DNA of 64,000 bases from Siphonodentalium dalli. Lineage: Eukaryota > Mollusca > Scaphopoda > Gadilida > Siphonodentaliidae. The position numbers were made by a program, and so were the translations under genes. The notes beneath the pieces were generated by a model, which was not told the origin of the DNA, made no database searches, and saw nothing but the letters and a program-made list of their open reading frames with translations. This document shows positions 56,266-64,000 of this stretch, piece after piece (positions within the stretch are counted from its first letter, which is position 1; the number at the start of each line of letters is the position of its first letter). The stretch is from contig CP136061.1 in NCBI GenBank assembly GCA_032622095.1, positions 255,699,582 through 255,763,581 on the forward strand, read 5' to 3'.

Positions 56266-56640
56266 TTAAAGTGATGTGAAACACTCTGGTAGGGTGATCA
56301 GATATAAATGGAGAATAATATTGTTCAAAGTAGTAATTTTTACAAATATTATATCCAAATTGACAACACGCACCGTCATTCTTATATATTAATTAAATGT
56401 AGTCACTCACGATGGCAAAATTGTTTTCATTAGTTTGTCGCTGATAGATGCGTCCCGAATCGAGTAGTAAATATTTACAATTGAGCGTAGTTCAGAAGAT
56501 GTTTTCTTAGAGCGGTACGGTCGACTTGCTTCAGATTTTCGGCGATGATAGTAGAATGCTACATTGCTCAAGTTGGCATAGCACCTGGTTACTAACTGAT
56601 CAGTTTCACGCACCCGAACAAGTACATAATATGTCTTTAA
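56266..56640 (+). mobile_element. K-family TTAA element (K2)
   Basis: TTAAAGTGATGTGAAACACT at the left, 'acataatatgtctttaa' at the right. About 375 bp, aligned throughout with K1. Confidence 0.75.
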
Positions 56641-56664
56641 TAACAATATAAAAAAACAATATAT

Positions 56665-57025
56665 ATAGGATAAGCTGCAACTTTATTTCATATCACATAT
56701 ATATATTTATGGCTAAATTTTCAGGAGACTATACTCCCCTTTGTGCACATTATGATATACAGTAATGCCCAAAGTAATCGACTCCTTAACCACAGCACAA
56801 TCATGGGTAACTTTTCAGGATTTAGTCAGAAATATGGCTTGTTGCCATTCATCGGAAAGCTCTCCCCGAAAAGTTACCCATAATTCTGCTGTGGTTAAGA
56901 AGTCGATTACTTTGGGCATTACTGTATATCATAATGTGCACGAAGGGGAGTATGGTCTCCCGAAAATTTAGCCATAAATATATATATGTGATATGAAATA
57001 AAGTTGCAGCTTATCCTATATATAT
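56665..57025. repeat. Large palindrome with an M element at its centre
   Basis: The DNA on both sides of the M copy is itself inverted: 'aggataagctgcaactttat' at 56667 and 'ataaagttgcagcttatcct' ending at 57018, about 93 bp per arm. M occupies 56758-56926. Confidence 0.85.
56758..56926. mobile_element. M-family MITE, centre shortened
   Basis: TACAGTAATGCCCAAAGTAA to 'gggcattactgta'. Part of the right arm is missing at 'gctctcc|ccgaaaag'. Confidence 0.85.
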
Positions 57026-57033
57026 CGTTTATT

Positions 57034-57127
57034 TATATGGCAACAAGCCATATTTCCGACTAAATCCTGAAAAGTTACCCATAATTCTGCTGTGGTTAAG
57101 AAGTCGATTAATTAGGGCATTACTGCA
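57034..57127. repeat. M-family right half
   Basis: 'atggcaacaagccatatttc' through 'gggcattactgc'. No left arm. Confidence 0.75.
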
Positions 57128-57291
57128 TGTATAACATAGATACACTATGATATGGGGAACTAAGATTACTATGACAAATCTTAGTATGTGTAATGCTATA
57201 CATGACAACCATTGCATACTCTGCCATATAGGCTGTACATTAAGCACATACCAGTATATATTGTGTGGACAATTCTTATGACAAATACATG

Positions 57292-57809
57292 TACCGGTGT
57301 AACAGTTTATCTCCCCCCCCCCTGGGTATCTTCCCCCCCGCCCTGGGTATCTTCCCCCCCACTCATATATTTTTTTCCCCTCACTTATTATATATTATTA
57401 TGGTAAGAAATGCCGAGAAAACTATAATTTTTTTTTTTTTTTGTGGTTATTTTGAAGTTTAACTTAACCCAGCATAAATATGTCAAAATATTACATTATG
57501 ATTCTATCGTTTAATTTGCTTTATATAGTCATGAAATGGCGAGAAATTAACTTTACATGAGCAAAATTTGATAGAGTAAGAATTTGGGGTGGGGGGGGGG
57601 GGGGGGAAATACCCAGGCCTGAGTATCTTCCCCCCCACCCAGCACCTACATATGACAAAAATTAAACGTATGATTTTATTGCTTAATTTGCTTTATATAG
57701 TCATGAAATGGCGAGAAATTTACTTTATATGAGCAAAATTTGATTAGAGCAAGAATTTGGGGTGGGGGGGAAGATACCCAGGGGGGGAAGATATCGTGTT
57801 ACACCGGTA
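57292..57809. mobile_element. C/G-tract element with TACCGGTGTAACA ends
   Basis: TACCGGTGTAACA at the left and TGTTACACCGGTA at the right. Next to each end are poly-C or poly-G runs with 'gggtatcttcccccc' or 'ggggggaagataccc'. The interior holds a roughly 110-bp direct duplication ('gctttatatagtcatgaaat' at about 57519 and 57690). Confidence 0.7.
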
Positions 57810-57921
57810 TGTACTAAGCCGTTTTACTTTTTTCTTTAGTTGACTTTCTAAAATGCCTTATTGGATAGGAATTAGGATAGGATTATTTCATTTACAATAC
57901 ACATATGAATAGTACATAGAG

Positions 57922-58068
57922 GATCTACAACGAGTCCCCAGTTTATAGCGGATTTACAAAACGAGTCCAGTAAATTAGGTCTGGACCGAGCATTTGGCGA
58001 GGTCCAGACCTAATTTACTGGACGAGTTTTGTAATTTCCGCTATAAACTTGGGACGAGTTGTAGATTC
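57922..58068. repeat. 147-bp palindrome
   Basis: 'ctacaacgagtccccagttt' faces 'aaacttgggacgagttgtag'; centre 'gaccgagcatttggcgaggtc'. A few indels only. Confidence 0.85.
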
Positions 58069-58334
58069 TATTTATTACATGATCCAAAACATCTACAAAA
58101 CATACTTAAATCAACAAATAGGACGCGAAAGTAACATCGGCTTCTATAAGGCATGCGATGACGTTTCACGTAACTATTCGTTGTTTGCCCGCGTAAAGAA
58201 ATAATCCCAGATAAATAAAGACTCTTTGGCGCATTTAATGGCGTATAATTAATGACATAACTTTTCAAACTCTTCATTCATGATTTTTTGTTGGAAAAAT
58301 ATAGGAAGCCATAATATTTTGAGACGTGGCGTAC

Positions 58335-58360
58335 GGAATGTTAACACACGACAAACCGGA
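58335..58360 (+). promoter_or_regulatory. ETS-like motif
   Basis: 'aaaccggaagtcaaag' matches an ETS/GABP site. It might belong to the 5' end of the PRMT6-like gene (same general location as its missing first exon), but no initiator or coding exon could be tied to it. Confidence 0.2.
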
Positions 58361-58434
58361 AGTCAAAGGTCGCCTGGCACTATTTCCTGTTATTAAACGA
58401 ACGTTTAATATCACAATTTATAGAATGGGTTTAT

Positions 58435-58560
58435 TGAATGGAATAAGGTTAGGATCATGTAATAAAATAAATTAACATATAACTAGATAATAATTCAGTA
58501 TATTGCTGGGAGGAACATAGCCCTGCCGGGCTGTCTTCCTGTTTCCCCCATAACAAATAT
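58435..58560 (-). repeat. LINE-like 3' tail
   Basis: Minus-strand 'aggaagacagcccggcaggg' followed 60-100 bp later by 'ttattttattacatgatcct', similar in layout to 12393-12540. 58561-59380 shows no feature I can name. Confidence 0.4.
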
Positions 58561-59384
58561 CATTATACAAATAATTTATCAGATAGCGTGAGTAATATTC
58601 ATATTCATATCCACGTACTCGTACAGACTATTAAATCGTATATATAACAAATAATATAAGACAAAATGTTCAGGGCATTTTTTACAAAAACTGTTTATAT
58701 GTTTGTGAGCCAATCCAGACGAGTGATCACTATATCGCTTTATCTCTCCCCAGAAACGTTACGTTCTTGTCACATGTTCTAAAATATGAGAAGTTTCTGC
58801 ATGTCTTAGTTTCAAACGAAGATTGAGAGAATAGTATTCAGATTATAGAGTTCTCATGATGAAATATCAGAACACAAGCTCAGCACGATGTCTCATCCGA
58901 CTCAGAATTATTATTTCATACACAAAGCTTCATAGGATTCCGGGGAGATTATGCATCTTTTATAGTAACAATAAAAATAAATATGAATTCATATGATTCG
59001 CCGGAAGGGTTTTTGTTGAGTGAGGTTTTGGGAGAATGTTAACTAAATGTGATAATTATGTGTGATAATACCATCATAGATTGGAGGAGCAAACTCGGCA
59101 TGAGTGTCCATTACTTCTAATATGCTTATTCACCTTTAATGTGTCGATATTATGGCTTGCATTGTAGTCATTGTGGTATTGGTATTGTAGCCTTTGATAT
59201 GATCGAGGACGAGGTGGTGGAAATAATAATGGTAGAGTAGAACTATGGTCCACCTGCCAGTGCATTACTCTGACTTTATCTCATTCTAGGTGGGGTCACT
59301 AACCTTGGCAGTAGTGCTACATGTACATGTACCTGGTCAGACATCCAGTTATCTTATATGGTTACACATAAGAATACATAATGT

Positions 59385-59700
59385 AGGATGTCTGTCATTT
59401 GCAGAATGAGGTCCCCAGAGGGTAAATTAACCACACAGTGGGCTAGCATCAATAAATTCGCCCTCAGGGGACCTCATTCTGATCAGGCCCCATCTTCAGG
59501 GAAGTATATCTATAGTCTCAAATTAACATTGTTTTTAGTTACTTTTCCCTTCTATCAGTTTCTATACACCCTAATTTGCAGAAGGTAAAATGCATAATCA
59601 AGGTGACTATATATATTTAATGGATGAATATCACCAACTTCAACTGGGGAACTTCAATCTCTGAATACTAGGTCTCCCATAGCGGTTGAAGCCTAAGCAT
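59385..59700. mobile_element. H-family element (H8), similar to H1
   Basis: 'atgtctgtcatttgcagaat', one diverged foldback, then the internal 'gaatatcaccaacttcaact' segment of H1. Right end degraded. Confidence 0.6.
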
Positions 59701-59992
59701 AATGAGGTCTGATCTAAGTTGACTAAGCAATATGACGAAGGGAAAACAAGTTTAGATATCAATATTTTAGCATTTTAAAAAGCAAGTCCATCAAGGTATT
59801 CTATATCAAAGATTTATTCTCTTTAATGAATAAACAATGAAATTCCAAAAAAGCTCTTGGAAATGATTGTTTGAGGTACAATAACAGGTCTGGTCATTGT
59901 AATTATAACCACTATCAGGTGATTAGTAAGTACATGTATAACCACTACCATGACTGTGATCCATGGTATTAATTTTATCTACGACTCAGTCA

Positions 59993-60130
59993 TTAACCCT
60001 TTGATGATGGGAGCTGCGCTGGTGCAGCATTAAAGATTCTGTGCCAGTGCATTTTCTTATATAAGTGAGTCTCCCACAGGGAGGTAAATATTGTTAGGCC
60101 AATGTATTCTCTTATATATGCGAGGCTCCC
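59993..60130 (+). mobile_element. C-family left part (C8), truncated at a tandem-repeat region
   Basis: TTAACCCTTTGATGATGGGA to 'tatgcgaggctccctaatga'. It breaks within the second hairpin and passes into 'gaatattctagaatgg' sequence related to the next array. Confidence 0.7.
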
Positions 60131-60367
60131 TAATGAATATTCTAGAATGGTACATAGCACCATGAATAAACTGGAATAAAATATGAATAAAATAAACATG
60201 AACATTGTGGAATATTTGAACTTTAAAGTTTATTCTGTTTCAAATTGTTGAAAACTAGTAAAAAGTAAAAAATTCTTGTTTTTTCATGCTTATTCTAGTC
60301 TCATACTTAAATAAAATATTCCAGATTATTCAACGTTATTCTTCTCTAATTCATTATAAAGTCACAA

Positions 60368-61402
60368 TATTCTTGTTTATTCATGTTTAATATTCTTGTT
60401 TATTCATGTTTAATATTCTTGTTTATTCATGTTTAATATTCTTGTTTATTCATGTTTAATATTCTTGTTTATTCATGTTTAATATTCTTGTTTATTCATG
60501 TTTAATATTCTTGTTTATTCATGTTTAATATTCTTGTTTATTCATGTTTAATATTCTTGTTTATTCATGTTTAATATTCTTGTTTATTCATGTTTAATAT
60601 TCTTGTTTATTCATGTTTAATATTCTTGTTTATTCATGTTTAATATTCTTGTTTATTCATGTTTAATATTCTTGTTTATTCATGTTTAATATTCTTGTTT
60701 ATTCATGTTTAATATTCTTGTTTATTCATGTTTAATATTCTTGTTTATTCATGTTTAACATTCTTGTTTATTCATGTTTAACATTCTTGTTTATTCATGT
60801 TTAATATTCTTGTTTATTCATGTTTAATATTCTTGTTTATTCATGTTTAATATTCTTGTTTATTCATGTTTAATATTCTTGTTTATTCATGTTTAATATT
60901 CTTGTTTATTCGTGTTTAATATTCTTGTTTATTCATGTTTAATATTCTTGTTTATTCATGTTTAATATTCTTGTTTATTCATGTTTAATATTCTTGTTTA
61001 TTCATGTTTAATATTCTTGTTTATTCATGTTTAATATTCTTGTTTATTCATGTTTAATATTCTTGTTTATTCATGTTTAATATTCTTGTTTATTCATGTT
61101 TAATATTCTTGTTTATTCATGTTTAATATTCTTGTTTATTCATGTTTAATATTCTTGTTTATTCATGTTTAATATTCTTGTTTATTCATGTTTAATATTC
61201 TTGTTTATTCATGTTTAATATTCTTGTTTATTCATGTTTAATATTCTTGTTTATTCATGTTTAACATTCTTGTTTATTCATGTTTAATATTCTTGTTTAT
61301 TCATGTTTAATATTCTTGTTTATTCATGTTTAATATTCTTGTTTATTCATGTTTAATATTCTTGTTTATTCATGTTTAATATTCTTGTTTATTCATGTTT
61401 AA
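60368..61402 (+). repeat. 23-bp satellite, exactly 45 units
   Basis: Unit 'tattcttgtttattcatgtt'+'taa' over 1035 bp. I see only a handful of substitutions ('taacattc' three times, 'ttcgtg' once). Flanks 60.13-60.37 and 61.40-61.55 kb contain degenerate relatives ('gaataaactggaataa', 'ttcctgtttatttatgttca'), so the array grew from a longer, older repeat. 61403-61776 otherwise has no gene. Confidence 0.97.
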
Positions 61403-61776
61403 TCTGGACAAGAAATTCATAAATTTTACTGATTTTACATTGTTTTCTCACAATTCCTGTTTATTTATGTTCAGTACCAGGAATAAATTTTAGACTGGAA
61501 TAATGAACTTGATAAAGCAAGAATATTCTAGAGTATTCCACTTTATTCGAGGTCACTGCATTAACAGGAATGCAGGATTTTGACGTACTCGATTTTAGAA
61601 TGACCTACTCAATCATAATTCTGTTGGTCATTTTGACGAAAACATGTTGGAAAATTATAATTAGGATTAGAACCTAACCCAGTCTAGTTGGCTCCGATGC
61701 TGAATGAGTTAATACACGGGAGAAATATAATTCGCTTCAGGAAGCAAATAAAGATCTGCTATTTGCGTAGATCCAG

Positions 61777-62093
61777 TTAACCCTTTACCCAACAGAACGG
61801 CCCTGTGCCAATGCATTCTCTTATATATGCGAGTCGACCATAGGTCGCCTCGCATATATAAGAGAATGCATTGGCTTAACACATTAAAAATTATAAAATT
61901 GTTTTTTTAGGCCAATGCATTCTCTTATATATGCGAGGCGACCTATTGGCACAGGGCATAACTGTAACTAGCACAATGTGGTCAAGGAGCAGGTTCCAAT
62001 GATATCCATATTTGTATGGTTCTATTGAGACAGACCGAAGATATTTTAGGCTGTTGAAGCTTTATTTGGCCGGTTTGTTGGGTAAAGGGTTAA
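61777..62093 (+). mobile_element. A-family TTAA MITE (A7), second hairpin truncated
   Basis: Ends as in A1. The spacer is shortened, and the second hairpin lost its right arm ('gaggcgacctattggcacag'). Shares its right TTAA with B7. Confidence 0.85.
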
Positions 62094-62736
62094 CCCTTTG
62101 AGTGCCAGGTCCAATTTTTGTATCAACCCATATACCCTGTGCCAATGCATTCTCTTATATATGCGAGTCGACCATAGGTCGCCTCGCATATATAAGAGAA
62201 TGCATTGGCTTAACAATTATTATTATTTTTTTTTTTTTTACAAATTTTTACAATTTTAATATATTTTATTATATTCTTTAACCCTTTACCCAACAGAAGG
62301 GCCCTGTGCCAATGCATTCTCTTATATATGCGAGTCGACCATAGGTCGCCTCGCATATATAAGAGAATGCATTGGTTTAACACATTAATAATTATAAAAT
62401 TGTTAAAGAATGTAATAAAAAATGGTAAAAAGTGTTAAAAAAAGATTTTGTTTAGGCCAATGCATTCTCTTATATATGCGAGGCGACCTATGATCGACTC
62501 GCATATATAAGAAAATGCATTGGCACAGGGCATAACTGTAACTATCACAATGTGGTCAAGGAGCCGGTTCCGATGATATCCATATGTGTATGGTTCTATT
62601 GAGACAGACCGAAGATATTTTAGGCTGTTGAAGCTTTATTTGGCCGGTTTTGGCCGGTTTGTTGGGTAAAGGGTTAACAGACTTATTGTGTAGGTTTAGG
62701 GCCGATAATATCGGCCCCTGGCACTCAAAGGGTTAA
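62090..62736 (+). mobile_element. B-family TTAA MITE (B7) containing A8
   Basis: TTAACCCTTTGAGTGCCAGG to 'ggcactcaaagggttaa'. One hairpin at 62144-62210. Interrupted at 'tattctTTAA..TTAAcagact', the complement of the site hit in B4. Confidence 0.88.
62278..62677 (+). mobile_element. A-family TTAA MITE (A8), in B7
   Basis: Intact, two hairpins. Relative to its host B it is in the opposite orientation from A4. Confidence 0.9.
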
Positions 62737-62739
62737 AGG

Positions 62740-63530
62740 AAGATAATTTACGTATTTAAATTATGCTCAATGTTCACGTAAACCAAACACGAGTCTCATC
62801 ATCACTCAAATCTCCCGAGTGAAACTCGCAGCAAACGATGATTACAGAAAACGTATTCATGTCTGAAATCATCGATGATTACCGCACCTCTCGTGGTGAC
62901 TTGATGAAAGTCTGCTTAAATTGAGGCTCAAATTATGTGTTAATTAATAAAATGAGCTTCTTTATTGGGAAGCGTTAGGAAATGGAAGTGATCATTGAAG
63001 GTACCAACTGTTAACATCCCTCATCTCTACTGTGAAAACCAGGGGTGGTGCAAGGGGAGGGGTCAGGTTAATAGCCCCCCCCCACATTGCTGTAATTATT
63101 TCCCACAGGGTTAACATATAAATGGCCTGCAGTCCTGAGTATCCATGATTTGTGATAATTAAATCACCAGGATTGGCATTGGCGCAAAGCTTCTGTATGA
63201 AAAAAATCATATTGTCGGGCATGAAATGTACCTTTAAATTTTGGATTTATAATTGAGAGTCAGAATTGCATGAATAAAATATTGACATTTTTAACCTCAC
63301 ACCGAAAAAATTCAAACTAGGAATTGCGTGCATTAAAATGTTCCAATATGTTTTTGTTGGCATCTGAAATTTTTAGGAATGATTGCAGGTATTTTGTATG
63401 TTTTAATATCAAAACTACTATTAACCAATCAGGGCCCAGAATTTGTTTTAATTCTCTCCTGCATCTTGCCCCAAAATCTGTTGGATGGCGCTGCACCAAT
63501 CAAATGACTTCACTGTAACCTTTAACATAA
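62740..63530. other. No recognised gene
   Basis: Ordinary AT-rich sequence with a C run near 63076. Short overlapping frames at 63317-63518 lack motifs. Confidence 0.45.
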
Positions 63531-63535
63531 ACAGC

Positions 63536-63880
63536 AGAACAAACAGGGTGAATTTTGTAAATAGTACTGTGGGACTGTTTATCAGTGTTTATGTCCAGAA
63601 CACAACATATGTATCACACTTATGATTGATTTGACGTATCAACTCCTGACAGTCATGCCCCAAGAAGGAACCATAAAAGATTGCATCTACCAGGCAGACA
63701 CTCCCTCGGGGAGGAGAAGCTGTAGAACAAACAGGGTGAATTTTGTAACTGGTATTGTGGGACTGTTGATCAGTGTTTATGTCGCCAACACCACGATTAA
63801 TTTGACATATCAACTCGTGAAAACAAAGGAAATCCATGACACTCATGGGCCAAGAAGGAACAATAAAAGATTGCATCTAC
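63536..63880 (+). repeat. Tandem duplication, period about 188 bp
   Basis: 'agaacaaacagggtgaattt' at 63536 and 63724. Each unit ends 'aaaagattgcatctac'. Second unit passes straight into an M element. Confidence 0.85.
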
Positions 63881-64000
63881 AGTAATGCCCCAAGTAATGA
63901 ACTCCTTAACCACAGCAGAATTATGGGTAACTTTTCAGGATTTAGTCGGAAATATGGCTTGTTGCCATTCATCGGAAAGCTCTCAGTGAGAGCTTTCTGA
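63881..64000. mobile_element. M-family MITE, cut by window end
   Basis: TACAGTAATGCCCCAAGTAA with a full left arm and the start of the right arm 'gagagctttctga'. Confidence 0.85.

Noticed and set aside
58068-58277. 69-codon minus-strand frame as the first exon of the PRMT6-like gene
   Set aside because: No PRMT N-terminal YF/YY motif, no donor with the required phase, and it overlaps a palindrome. The ETS-like motif nearby is not enough.

Overview
This window is animal nuclear DNA. It is AT-rich and dense in repeats. Coding sequence is in short exons with canonical GT..AG splice sites, and there is no prokaryotic gene packing, RBS or operon. Recurring boilerplate such as 'gggccataactcc', 'acggacggacgg' tails and 'gggtgggtccaattt' is of a kind I associate with mollusc genomes. 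I infer a marine mollusc, possibly a bivalve, with moderate confidence; nothing here fixes the species.

The one conserved host gene I can establish is a PRMT6-like protein arginine methyltransferase on the minus strand. Four internal exons were found by reading splice sites and phase: 54611-54676, 33058-33167, 10656-10756 and 7581-7628. They join in phase and cover the N-terminal helix, SAM motif I, the post-I acidic motif and the start of the double-E loop. The first coding exon and the C-terminal half are not visible. The introns are 21.4 kb, 22.3 kb and 3.0 kb, so most of the window is intronic and consists largely of repeats.

The repeats fall into layers. (1) Several families of short non-autonomous elements flanked by TTAA with CCCTTT termini (here A, B, C, D, F, plus G and K) look like piggyBac-type MITEs. 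Empty and occupied sites inside the window support TTAA targeting. A, B and C share a 67-nt hairpin module. (2) A palindromic Tc1/mariner-like MITE (M) uses TA sites and occurs about 20 times. (3) A hairpin family (H) is linked to a Tc1-like transposase fragment at 37178-37498. (4) A LINE fragment and several LINE-like 3' tails are all on the minus strand. (5) Tandem arrays: 29 bp (2.33-3.35 kb), 78 bp (5.5-7.1 kb), 68 bp (13.9-20.1 kb), 23 bp x 45 (60.4-61.4 kb) and smaller ones. (6) There are also large foldbacks, a 5S-rRNA-like relic and segmental duplications.

Other coding traces are weaker. One is a broken first exon of a TTF/BED-like zinc-finger (ZNF862/hAT-type) gene at 35294-35549. 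Others are two minus-strand exon candidates (26.2-27.8 kb) and promoter-like CpG islets with NRF1, CCAAT and YY1 motifs (30.4 and 31.4 kb) that may belong to a gene nested in the big intron.

The most unusual feature is the nested TTAA-element system. Elements insert repeatedly into the same TTAA of other elements, up to three levels deep at 42855-43830. All share a hairpin whose tip varies in a base-paired, covarying way.
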